This document shows positions 8,593 to 15,572 of a DNA stretch of 64,000 bases, in pieces (within the stretch, counting starts at the first letter, position 1; the number at the start of each line of letters is the position of its first letter). The position numbers and the translations under genes are program-made. Source of the DNA: Acidobacteriota bacterium (GTDB taxonomy: Bacteria; Actinomycetota; Acidimicrobiia; Acidimicrobiales; Microtrichaceae); assembly GCA_003577145.1 (NCBI GenBank), contig QEUP01000009.1:1-64000 (forward strand), given 5' to 3'. The notes under the pieces are model-generated. The model was not told the DNA's origin. It worked only from the letters and a program-made list of their open reading frames with translations, and made no database searches.

Positions 8593-9516
8593 ATGGCTGG
8601 CGTTGCCTCGCCGAGCACCCACGAATCAGGCGGAACAAGTGGGTTGACAACCCTCGCGGTCGACATCGGAGGCACCAAGATCGAGGTCGGGCTCGTGTCA
8701 GCCGAAGGGGCCATCGGCGAGCGCTGGAGAGCGCCTACGGGCCGGCCCGAAGATCAGGAGGAGCTCTACGGCACCCTGGAGGAGCTGATCGGGCAGGCAA
8801 TGGGCGCCGGGCCGAGCCTGCACGCGGTCGGAGTCGGGTGCGGAGGGCCCATGTCGCCGGGCGGTGCTCAGGTCTCCCCGCTCAACATCCCTGCCTGGCG
8901 GGGGTTCGCGCTCCACGATCGCCTCGAGGCGACGACCGGCCTGCCGGTCTACATCGACAACGACGCCAAGGCCCTCGCCCTCGGGGAAGGTTGGCGTGGC
9001 GCGGCACGCGGCAGCCTCAACTTCATGGCGATCGTCGTGTCCACCGGCGTCGGCGGTGGCATAGTTCTCGATGGCAGGCTCCTGGACGGAGCCGCCGGGA
9101 ACGCCGGCCACATAGGTCACGTGATCGTCGAGCCGCAGGGGCGGCCGTGCGCTTGCGGTGGCTACGGATGTCTCGAGGCGGAGGTGTCGGGTCTGTCGAT
9201 CGAGGCGATGACAGGAGAACCGGCTGCGCAGGCGGCTGAGGTGACGCGGCGCCGGACGGGGCGACTGGTGGGCCGAGCGGTCGCGTCGGTCGCCCAGCTA
9301 CTCGACTTGGATCTCGCGACGGTGGCGGGATCTGTCGCCCTGGGTTTCGGGTTGCCATTCTTCGAGGAGGCTCAAGCCGAGATCGAGCGGCGCTGCGGGC
9401 TCGACTTCGCGCGGGGTACCCGCATCGTCCCTGCGGGGCTCGGCCCCGATGGTCCCCTGATCGGCGCCGCGGCGGTCGGCCTGCGCGGGCTGGGCGTCAG
9501 GGTAGTCGGATCGTGA
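8593..9516 (+). CDS. ROK family sugar kinase (glucokinase-like)
   Basis: A 307-residue ROK protein that probably phosphorylates glucose or a related hexose using ATP. AVDIGGTKIEVGLV near the N-terminus is the phosphate-binding loop. YIDNDAKALALGE contains the catalytic Asp. GHIGHVIVEP followed by CACGGYGCLE gives the ROK zinc-binding Cys set and a His. The ATG at 8593 gives about 17 extra N-terminal residues; a TTG at 8644 would begin just before the IGGTK motif and is a possible alternative. The stop overlaps the next start (GTGA). There is no DNA-binding domain, so it is not a ROK repressor. Confidence 0.87.
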   Translation: MAGVASPSTHESGGTSGLTTLAVDIGGTKIEVGLVSAEGAIGERWRAPTGRPEDQEELYGTLEELIGQAMGAGPSLHAVGVGCGGPMSPGGAQVSPLNIPAWRGFALHDRLEATTGLPVYIDNDAKALALGEGWRGAARGSLNFMAIVVSTGVGGGIVLDGRLLDGAAGNAGHIGHVIVEPQGRPCACGGYGCLEAEVSGLSIEAMTGEPAAQAAEVTRRRTGRLVGRAVASVAQLLDLDLATVAGSVALGFGLPFFEEAQAEIERRCGLDFARGTRIVPAGLGPDGPLIGAAAVGLRGLGVRVVGS

Positions 9517-9776
9517 GCTCAACGGCTCGCTGGGGGCTCCGTGCCATGTGGGCGGTGCTGGTGCGGCCGAGTCTTTGGGTCGTGGCGGTAGTGCAGCTGT
9601 TCCGCCTGGCGCGACCGGGCTGGTGGCGGCACCTGCCCTTCCTGCCGCTCCCCGATCCCGGCTATCTGCGGTTTCGGTTGCAGACCGCCTACGGCGACGA
9701 GAACCGGGAGCCGGAGCCGGCCGACGTGGTCACCTACCTCCATTGGTGCCGGGCATGGCCGCGGGTAGCAGGATGA
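9513..9776 (+). CDS. Small conserved-looking protein of unknown function
   Basis: An 87-residue protein with one hydrophobic stretch (AVLVRPSLWVVAVVQLFRLA, about residues 13-32), many Trp and Pro residues, and a C-terminal DVVTYLHWCRAWPRVA. It starts at a GTG overlapping the ROK stop and ends in an ATGA overlap with the next gene, so it is a real coupled member of this operon. I do not recognise a characterised family. The single hydrophobic segment suggests a peripheral or single-pass membrane protein. Confidence 0.65.
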   Translation: MSSTARWGLRAMWAVLVRPSLWVVAVVQLFRLARPGWWRHLPFLPLPDPGYLRFRLQTAYGDENREPEPADVVTYLHWCRAWPRVAG

Positions 9777-10294
9777 GCGAGGTGGCAGCGAGGCCCGAGA
9801 TCTGGTTTCGGGAGAGCCGACTTACGCTGCGATGGTGGATGATCGCGCTGGCCGCCGTCCTCGTACTCATAGGTGTGCCGGCATCGCTGAGCCAGGTCAT
9901 GTCCCCACCGGTGGAGCCCGGTGCGGGAGGCTACGAGACCCTCGACGCGATCCTGACCTGGTCGTTGGTGGGGTGGCTTCTCGTGGGCATCGTGGTGCCG
10001 GCGGCTCTCCTGTCGACTCGCCACGTGGTGAGGCTGACTGACGAGTCCCTTCTCGTTGCATACCTGCCGTGGTATTTCCGGCGGATCCGTGTCTCCGACA
10101 TCGAGGCGGTCTGGGTGTTCCCGCCAGGTTCGAGGCGATCGACCCTGGACCGACTGGTGAACCTCGGTGGCGAGGAGCGGGTTCGTATCCACTGCACCAA
10201 GGGCACCCATCGCGACATCGAGACGAGCCGGCCCAAGGAGTTGGTGGCGGCCATCAAACGCGTAGCCCCGGCGGGGTCAGGGGGCAGGCCATGA
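9773..10294 (+). CDS. Two-TM membrane protein with PH-like C-terminal domain, unknown function
   Basis: A 173-residue protein starting at the ATG at 9773, which overlaps the previous stop; an upstream in-frame ATG at 9755 is less likely. Two membrane segments (WWMIALAAVLVLIGVPASL and LTWSLVGWLLVGIVVPAALL) are followed by a soluble domain of beta-strand character (VVRLTDESLLVAYLPWYFRR, VSDIEAVWVFP, EERVRIHCTKGTHRDIETSR). That pattern resembles bacterial PH-like domains (DUF304 type). The fold is inference. Confidence 0.65.
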   Translation: MSEVAARPEIWFRESRLTLRWWMIALAAVLVLIGVPASLSQVMSPPVEPGAGGYETLDAILTWSLVGWLLVGIVVPAALLSTRHVVRLTDESLLVAYLPWYFRRIRVSDIEAVWVFPPGSRRSTLDRLVNLGGEERVRIHCTKGTHRDIETSRPKELVAAIKRVAPAGSGGRP

Positions 10295-10297
10295 GGG

Positions 10298-10828
10298 ATG
10301 AGAGCAAGTACCCTCGTGCCCATGGTGAGCGCCCTTGTGCTCAACGCATCTCAGGAGCCACTGTCGGTGGTTCCTACCCGTCGCGCTCTGCTGCTGGTCC
10401 TCGCCGACAAGGCAGACGTGTTGCATCACAATGGCGAAGTCGTCCGGTCCGAACGCCTCACCATCCACATGCCGTCGGTGGTGCGCCTGCGGTACTACGT
10501 GCGCGTGCCGTTCCGCAGGGGTGCGGCCCTCAACCGCCGGACGGTGTTCCTGCGGGATCGGCACACCTGCCAGTACTGCGGTTCGACAGCCGAGAGCATC
10601 GACCATGTCGTGCCCCGGAGTCGCGGCGGCTCGCACTCGTGGGACAACGTGGTTGCCGCCTGCCGGCGCTGCAACACCCGCAAGCGCGACCGACTGCTGG
10701 TCGAGGCAGGGATGAGACTGCATCGGACACCTCGGGAACCAGACCGCCTCAGCTGGGTGAGCGCCTCAGTGGGATCGGTGCCGACGCACTGGGAGCCCTA
10801 TCTCGGACTCTCTAGCCTCTCAGCGTGA
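10298..10828 (+). CDS. HNH endonuclease family protein
   Basis: A 176-residue protein with a C-terminal HNH domain: CQYCG zinc knuckle, IDHVVPRSRGG with the catalytic His, then DNVVAACRRCNTRK with the Asn and second Cys pair. The N-terminal half begins ALVLNASQEPLSVV, typical of a small actinobacterial family whose members are usually chromosomal and have no known biological role. The start is at 10298; an in-frame ATG at 10322 would place MVSALVLNAS at the N-terminus and fits family starts well. The stop overlaps the menC start. Confidence 0.85.
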   Translation: MRASTLVPMVSALVLNASQEPLSVVPTRRALLLVLADKADVLHHNGEVVRSERLTIHMPSVVRLRYYVRVPFRRGAALNRRTVFLRDRHTCQYCGSTAESIDHVVPRSRGGSHSWDNVVAACRRCNTRKRDRLLVEAGMRLHRTPREPDRLSWVSASVGSVPTHWEPYLGLSSLSA

Positions 10829-11919
10829 CCCTCACCGAGGTCGTCGCCGACGAGGTCGCCTCCATCGGGGTGTTCAGGCTGCGGCTACCGCTGCTGGAGC
10901 CCTTTCGCGCGTCTCACGGTGTCGAGTCGACGCGGGAGCTGATCCTGGTGAAGTGGGAACGTGGCGACGGCTACGTCGGCTGGGGCGAGTGCCCCACGCT
11001 CACCCGTCCGACCTACACCGCCGAGTACACCGAGGGGGCGTTTCATCTGCTGACCAGCTGGGTGGTTCCGTCGTTGGTCGCCGGGCAGGTCGAGCTCCCA
11101 CGAGGCTGGCCGATGCTCAGCTCGGCGTTGCGCACGGCAGCCCTCGATGCTCGGCTGCGCTCCGAAGATCTGTCGCTGAGGAGTTACCTGGGGGCGACCA
11201 CCGAGTCGGTTCCGGCCGGAGCAGTACTCGGTGAGGTCGCGGACCTCGACGAGCTCGTTCGGCGTGCCGAGGAGCAGGTCGCTGCCGGAGCCGCGCTGTT
11301 GAAGCTGAAGATCCGGCCCGGGTACGACACCCAGCCGTTGCGGGCGATTCGCATCGCGTGGCCGGAGATTGCCGTTGCTGCCGACGCCAACGGGTCCTAC
11401 CGAACACCCGACGACCTGGCCGGGTTGCAGGATCTCGATCTCACCTACCTGGAGCAACCCCTGCCTGTCAACGATCTGCTCGGTCACCAGGAGCTGTGTC
11501 GCCGAGGTGTGACGGTGGCCCTGGACGAGTCGATCGTCGATCGGGATGCAGCCCTCCTTTCCGTCCGCCTCGGTGCCGCGCAGGTCTTCTCGATCAAACC
11601 GGCCAGAGTGGGAGGGGTCGAGAGCTCGCGTGAGATCCGCGACGTGGCCGTGGATGCAGGCATCGGTCTGTTCTGCGGCGGGATGCTGGAGACGGCCGTG
11701 GGTCGTGCCACCGCCCTGGCAGTGGCAGCCATGCCCGGCTTCGGGTATCCGACCGATCTCGGTCCCTCGGGCCGCTACTTCACCCGGGATGTCGCAGCAC
11801 CGGTTGTCCGAGATCCCAACGGATCGATCCCGGTGCCCGGGGGCCCGGGGATCGGCGTCGAGCCCGAGCCGGAGCGACTGGTCGAGTTGACCGTCGATGA
11901 GCGCAGCTTCACTCCGTGA
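10825..11919 (+). CDS. menC: o-succinylbenzoate synthase
   Basis: A 364-residue enolase-superfamily enzyme that dehydrates SHCHC to o-succinylbenzoate in menaquinone synthesis. The catalytic set is visible: KLKIRPG (the Lys pair), AVAADANGSY (metal Asp), YLEQPLP (metal Glu), ALDESIVD (metal Asp) and FSIKPARVGG (second catalytic Lys). The GTG at 10825 overlaps the HNH stop. The other men genes lie 37-49 kb away in this window, so the pathway is split. The promiscuous relative N-succinylamino acid racemase is an alternative that sequence alone does not fully exclude. Confidence 0.88.
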   Translation: MTLTEVVADEVASIGVFRLRLPLLEPFRASHGVESTRELILVKWERGDGYVGWGECPTLTRPTYTAEYTEGAFHLLTSWVVPSLVAGQVELPRGWPMLSSALRTAALDARLRSEDLSLRSYLGATTESVPAGAVLGEVADLDELVRRAEEQVAAGAALLKLKIRPGYDTQPLRAIRIAWPEIAVAADANGSYRTPDDLAGLQDLDLTYLEQPLPVNDLLGHQELCRRGVTVALDESIVDRDAALLSVRLGAAQVFSIKPARVGGVESSREIRDVAVDAGIGLFCGGMLETAVGRATALAVAAMPGFGYPTDLGPSGRYFTRDVAAPVVRDPNGSIPVPGGPGIGVEPEPERLVELTVDERSFTP

Positions 11920-12421
11920 GCGGCCCTATGTCGAGTGGTCTGTTCGGCAGGTCGCCGTCGAGCACCGAGGGAAGGAACTCCCGCAGGCGGTACGGAACAG
12001 TCGGCTCGTCGCTGGCCATCAGGTCGTCGAGAGACCACCAGCGTCGGTCGCGGAAGGCCAGTGCCTCGAGTGCCTCGAGGGACGGCACTCGGCGAGCGTT
12101 GTCCCGGCCTTGGTCGGCCCGGCACCACGCTATGTGGATCTGCTCGTTCTGGTCGAAGTGGAACCCGCCGAAGTCGAACACGCTGTGTTGCGTCCAGATG
12201 CAGGGCCCGACTTCGACACCGTCGATGCCGGCCTCTTCGATGAGCTCGCGCCTGACGGTGTCCTCGCTGGCCTCACCGGGGTCGATGCCGCCCCCCGGGA
12301 GCTCCCACCAGGCAGGCTTGGCAGGGTCAGCCGGGTCGACCGAGTTGATGAGGAACACCTGGGTGTGCTCGTTGAGGAGCACAACCCGGGCTGCCTTGCG
12401 ACGGAGGGTGAACGGACTCAT
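11909..12421 (-). CDS. Nudix hydrolase
   Basis: A 170-residue protein from the ATG at 12421. The Nudix box is intact: GGGIDPGEA followed by RRELIEEAGI. WWELPGGG precedes it as usual. The frame continues upstream into the intergenic repeat, so longer starts would translate repeat DNA and are unlikely. The last 11 bases overlap the end of menC (convergent). The substrate is unknown. Confidence 0.83.
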   Translation of the reverse strand: MSPFTLRRKAARVVLLNEHTQVFLINSVDPADPAKPAWWELPGGGIDPGEASEDTVRRELIEEAGIDGVEVGPCIWTQHSVFDFGGFHFDQNEQIHIAWCRADQGRDNARRVPSLEALEALAFRDRRWWSLDDLMASDEPTVPYRLREFLPSVLDGDLPNRPLDIGPLTE

Positions 12422-12455
12422 CGAGGATCGACCGTATCGCAATGCTGTGCTTCTC

Positions 12456-12523
12456 GGTGTTGGTGAGCCGCAGCGAGCCAACACCGAAGCGAGGCTGCGT
12501 AGGCGCCGGCCGGAGCAGCGGGA
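12456..12523. repeat. 68-base hairpin-containing repeat, copy 1
   Basis: The first of two identical 68-base copies; the period is 93 bases, with a 25-base spacer. It begins with GGTGTTGG (12456-12463) and the matching CCAACACC (12478-12485), which can form an 8-base-pair stem with a 14-base loop. It lies between the divergent Nudix and lipoate-ligase-like genes. Confidence 0.85.
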
Positions 12524-12548
12524 GGGGTTGTCGGGATCGGCGGAGCCG

Positions 12549-12616
12549 GGTGTTGGTGAGCCGCAGCGAGCCAACACCGAAGCGAGGCTGCGTAGGCGCC
12601 GGCCGGAGCAGCGGGA
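12549..12616. repeat. 68-base hairpin-containing repeat, copy 2
   Basis: An exact second copy of the repeat at 12456-12523, including the GGTGTTGG/CCAACACC stem. It ends 13 bases before the ATG of the lipoate-ligase-like gene, so its hairpin would fall in that gene's 5' leader if transcription begins upstream. Confidence 0.85.
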
Positions 12617-12628
12617 CTGTCCTCAGTG

Positions 12629-13318
12629 ATGGAATGGTCGATACGCCGGCTGTCCGGTCGTGCCGCCGGGCTGCACCGGGTGGAGCACCCGGAGGGCTCG
12701 GGCCGCCAGGTGCAGGTGATGGACTTCGAAGACGGGGCTGTGGTGTTGGGGAGCACGCAGACCCCGGATCTGTTGGACCGGTCGGGTGTGAGAGCCGGGG
12801 GATTCGACGTGGTCCGCCGGCGCAGCGGTGGTGGCGTCGTGTTGCTGGTGCCGGGCCAGACCCTGTGGGTCGACTTCCTCGTTCCGGCAGGGGATCCGCT
12901 CTGGAGCGAGGACGTGGGTAGATCGTTCCTCTGGCTCGGCCGGCTCTGGGCCTCGGCGCTGGATCATCTCGGCGTGAAGGCGGTGCTGGGCGCCGGCTCG
13001 ACACCTGATGATCTGGGCAGGCTCGTGTGCTTCGCGGCGGTCCACCCGGGGGAGATCACCGTAGGGGGTCGCAAGGTGGTCGGATTCTCGCAGCGGCGCA
13101 CGCGCTCCGGGTCGCGATTCCAGTCGGCAGCGCTCCTGCGTTGGGATCCCGACGAGTTGCTGCACGTGCTCGACGAGCGACAGGTGAGGCGGGTCACCGA
13201 GACGGTGATTCCTGGCGGAGGCGGGGACGCGCGCTCGCTGCTCGTCGACCGCGTCGGTGCTCTCGGGCTGGAGGCAGCCGAGCTCGTGTCAGCCCTCTGT
13301 TCCCAACTGCCCATCTGA
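12629..13318 (+). CDS. Lipoate-protein ligase A-like (biotin/lipoate transferase fold) protein
   Basis: A 229-residue protein from the ATG at 12629; a GTG directly before it at 12626 is an equal alternative. VVRRRSGGGVVLL matches the RRxSGGGxV motif of lipoate ligases and GRKVVGFSQRR carries the family's conserved Lys. The usual following QHG is replaced by QSA (RFQSAALLRWD), and the protein lacks the long C-terminal domain of LplA. It could attach lipoyl or octanoyl groups or belong to an uncharacterised paralogue group. No lipoyl-carrier gene is nearby. Confidence 0.72.
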   Translation: MEWSIRRLSGRAAGLHRVEHPEGSGRQVQVMDFEDGAVVLGSTQTPDLLDRSGVRAGGFDVVRRRSGGGVVLLVPGQTLWVDFLVPAGDPLWSEDVGRSFLWLGRLWASALDHLGVKAVLGAGSTPDDLGRLVCFAAVHPGEITVGGRKVVGFSQRRTRSGSRFQSAALLRWDPDELLHVLDERQVRRVTETVIPGGGGDARSLLVDRVGALGLEAAELVSALCSQLPI

Positions 13319-13363
13319 GCACCTGTCTCCGGGACCTTCTGATAACGAGGCGGCTCGTTTTGG

Positions 13364-13392
13364 TTGACCAGTGGGGGGTAGTGGCATAAAGT
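13364..13392 (+). promoter_or_regulatory. Probable dcw (mraZ) promoter
   Basis: TTGACC at 13364-13369 and TAAAGT at 13387-13392 are spaced 17 bases apart. This fits the actinobacterial TAnnnT form of the -10 element. The -10 lies inside the phased GTGG repeats, so a bound MraZ would block RNA polymerase. It would drive mraZ and the genes downstream. Confidence 0.55.
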
Positions 13393-13410
13393 GGCGCATA
13401 GTGGAGCGAA
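13371..13410 (+). promoter_or_regulatory. MraZ operator: four phased 10-base GTGG boxes
   Basis: Four consecutive 10-base units start with GTGG: GTGGGGGGTA, GTGGCATAAA, GTGGCGCATA and GTGGAGCGAA. E. coli MraZ is known to bind TGGGN direct repeats separated by five bases, also a 10-base period, upstream of its own gene. The array lies 90 bases ahead of mraZ and overlaps the likely promoter. Autoregulation of the dcw cluster is therefore likely. Confidence 0.8.
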
Positions 13411-13500
13411 AAGGAGGGGTCGTTCGGTCCACTTGCAGCGAGGGACAACGGCAATGGGGCCGCTGTCCGGCCAGAGGACTCCGCCGCCGAGGTCGTTCAC

Positions 13501-13920
13501 GTGTTCGTCGGAACCTTCGAGCACTCGCTCGATGACAAGGGGAGGGTCGTGCTGCCGTCCTCGTTCCGGAGGGACTTCGCCGAAGGCGGCATCCTCTCGC
13601 TGTACGACGGGTGCATCGCGCTCTGGACCCCGAAGGAGTTCGAGGGTTTCGTGCAACGCCTCACCGAGAAGGTCAGGGAGCGGCAGGCATCCCCGAACGC
13701 GCCGCGAGCGCTCGCTGCCACCGCCGCGCGGGTGAAGGCAGACAGCCAGGGGCGCATCGGGATTCCCGCCCGCCTGAGGGAGCAAGCAGCCCTGGCTGGA
13801 GAGGTCGTCTTGATCGGGGTGCTCGATCACGTCGAGATCTGGAGCACGGATGCGTGGCAGACCGTCGCCGCTGAGGCTGACTCCAGCCTCAGCGCAGCCG
13901 TCAAGGACCTCGGCATCTAG
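13501..13920 (+). CDS. mraZ: Transcriptional regulator MraZ
   Basis: A 139-residue AbrB-fold regulator with two SpoVT-like repeats: MFVGTFEHSLDDKGRVVLPS (residues 1-20) and a second half with VKADSQGRIGIPARLREQA (about residues 79-97). MraZ forms rings that bind phased repeats in its own promoter and repress or tune the dcw cluster. The start is a GTG at 13501. It is followed by a 231-base gap before rsmH in which I found no gene. Confidence 0.96.
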   Translation: MFVGTFEHSLDDKGRVVLPSSFRRDFAEGGILSLYDGCIALWTPKEFEGFVQRLTEKVRERQASPNAPRALAATAARVKADSQGRIGIPARLREQAALAGEVVLIGVLDHVEIWSTDAWQTVAAEADSSLSAAVKDLGI

Positions 13921-14142
13921 CGCCATGACCGGGAGAGGAGGAGCGACAGCCAAGACACAGCAGTAGGAGAGACGAGCAAGCCCTGTTCGGTGCGAGCCTC
14001 TCGGCCGGCAAGATGGTAGGCCCCTACTCCGCCCGCTTCCCATCTAGCTCGATCGGGGAGAAATCCCGACGTGCGCAGCGTGGTCGAGGGGCTCGCATCG
14101 CACAGGGCCCTCAAGTCGGTCTGTCCAGGCGACCGGCGACCC

Positions 14143-14147
14143 GGAGG
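14143..14147 (+). promoter_or_regulatory. Ribosome-binding site fixing the rsmH start
   Basis: GGAGG four bases before the ATG at 14152 supports that start over the upstream in-frame start at 14071, which would add 27 residues not typical of RsmH. Confidence 0.6.
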
Positions 14148-14151
14148 ACAC

Positions 14152-15102
14152 ATGGAGGGCGAGGCGGTATGGCAACACCACGAGCCGGTGATGATGGCAA
14201 GAGTGGTCGAGCTGTTCCGGGTCGTCCCGGCAGGGCTCTTCGTCGACGCAACCCTGGGCGGTGGAGGCCACGCGCGTTCTGTCTTGCAAGCCCGTCCGGA
14301 CCTCCGACTGCTCGGGATCGATCGGGACGAGGAAGCCGTCGAGGCGGCGCGGGCTGCCCTGGACGACATGGCTGGGAGGGTCGTGTTGCGCAGGGGCAGG
14401 TTCGATCAGCTGGCGGAATTCGTCGACGAGCTAGGAGAGGACCTGGCAGGTGTCCTGTTCGATCTCGGTGTGAGCTCCACGCAGTTGGACCGACCCGACA
14501 GGGGCTTCTCCTACCGGCTGGATGCTCCACTCGACATGCGCATGGACCGCAGGCAGAGAAAGACCGCAGGTGACGTCGTGAACAGCTACCAAGTCGACCA
14601 GCTGGAGGAGCTCATCAGTCGTTACGGGGATGAGCGCTACTCCCGACCCATCGCACGCGCCATCGTCACCGCGAGGCCGGTCACATCGACGGGGGAGTTG
14701 GCCGAGATCGTGAAGAACGCCATTCCAGCAGCGGCACGCCGCCGTGGCGGTCACCCGGCCAAGCGCACCTTCCAGGCGATTCGCATCGAGGTCAACGACG
14801 AGCTCGATGCCCTCGTGGATGCCCTCGACCAAGCCATCGATCTGCTGCTGCCCGGGGGTCGGTGCGCAGTCCTGTCGTATCACTCCGGCGAGGATCGCAT
14901 CGTCAAGCAGCGTTTCCGCCTCGCAGCAGGTCTCGATCGCGACCTGCCTGTGATGCCGGCCCCCGCCGATGAGGCTTCGGCATTGGTCCGCTTGATCAAG
15001 CGCGGCGCCTGGACTGCCGGCAGTGAGGAGATCGAAGCCAATCCGCGCTCGCGGAGCGCGCGACTGCGAGCCGTCGAGAAGGCGGAGGTCGCAGCGTCAT
15101 GA
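14152..15102 (+). CDS. rsmH: 16S rRNA (cytosine1402-N4)-methyltransferase
   Basis: A 316-residue SAM-dependent methyltransferase (old name MraW) that modifies C1402 of 16S rRNA. HHEPVMMARVVELF opens the protein, FVDATLGGGGHARSVL is the SAM-binding loop, and GVLFDLGVSSTQLD and RGFSYRLDAPLDMRMD are diagnostic. The C-terminus includes RTFQAIRIEVNDEL and SYHSGEDRIVKQRF. The last four bases overlap the ftsL start. Second gene of the dcw cluster. Confidence 0.95.
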   Translation: MEGEAVWQHHEPVMMARVVELFRVVPAGLFVDATLGGGGHARSVLQARPDLRLLGIDRDEEAVEAARAALDDMAGRVVLRRGRFDQLAEFVDELGEDLAGVLFDLGVSSTQLDRPDRGFSYRLDAPLDMRMDRRQRKTAGDVVNSYQVDQLEELISRYGDERYSRPIARAIVTARPVTSTGELAEIVKNAIPAAARRRGGHPAKRTFQAIRIEVNDELDALVDALDQAIDLLLPGGRCAVLSYHSGEDRIVKQRFRLAAGLDRDLPVMPAPADEASALVRLIKRGAWTAGSEEIEANPRSRSARLRAVEKAEVAAS

Positions 15103-15572
15103 CCATGGTCCGCACTGCGAGTACCGCCTCCGAGCGGAGGGCAGGTGCCGCGGCACCCAGCCGAGGGCCCAGGCCGGGCAGCCACGGTGAGGCACAGGCA
15201 CCGCTGCGGTTGGTGGGCAGGCCCCGGAAGCGGCGGGCGCGGCTGAGCATGGGTGTTCTGGGGACCGTCACCGTCGTCGTGGTCTTCTTCGTCCTCTTCG
15301 GCCTGGCGGCCTTCCACATCTTCTTGGTCCAAGGCCAGAACCGCCTCGACGACCTCGGGCGCAAACGCAGCGGGGCAGAAGCCGAGGTCATGGACCTCAG
15401 GTACGAGGTGGCGGTTCTCGAATCGCCCGAGCGAATCGTCCGCGAAGCCGAGGCCGAGCTCGGGATGGTTCCCGGGACGGGCCGCGAATACCTGTCGCCC
15501 GAGCCCGTCCGCCTGGGCCAGGAGCCCGTGACCGAGGACGATCCGGTCGTGGGCCCCGCCGAGGCCGGTTGA
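15099..15572 (+). CDS. ftsL: FtsL-like divisome protein
   Basis: A 157-residue bitopic protein. The basic cytoplasmic N-terminus of about 50 residues is followed by one membrane helix (LGTVTVVVVFFVLFGLAAFH, about 54-73). Then comes a short periplasmic coiled-coil region (QNRLDDLGRKRSGAEAEVMDLR) ending in ESPERIVREAEAELGMV, as in FtsL/DivIC proteins. FtsL bridges FtsQ to the FtsW-FtsI synthase. Its place between rsmH and ftsI supports the name; sequence similarity in this family is always weak. Confidence 0.82.
   Translation: MTMVRTASTASERRAGAAAPSRGPRPGSHGEAQAPLRLVGRPRKRRARLSMGVLGTVTVVVVFFVLFGLAAFHIFLVQGQNRLDDLGRKRSGAEAEVMDLRYEVAVLESPERIVREAEAELGMVPGTGREYLSPEPVRLGQEPVTEDDPVVGPAEAG

Noticed and set aside
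13371-13410. Phased repeats as replication iterons
   Set aside because: Only four 10-base units, next to mraZ and over a promoter; MraZ operator explains them better.
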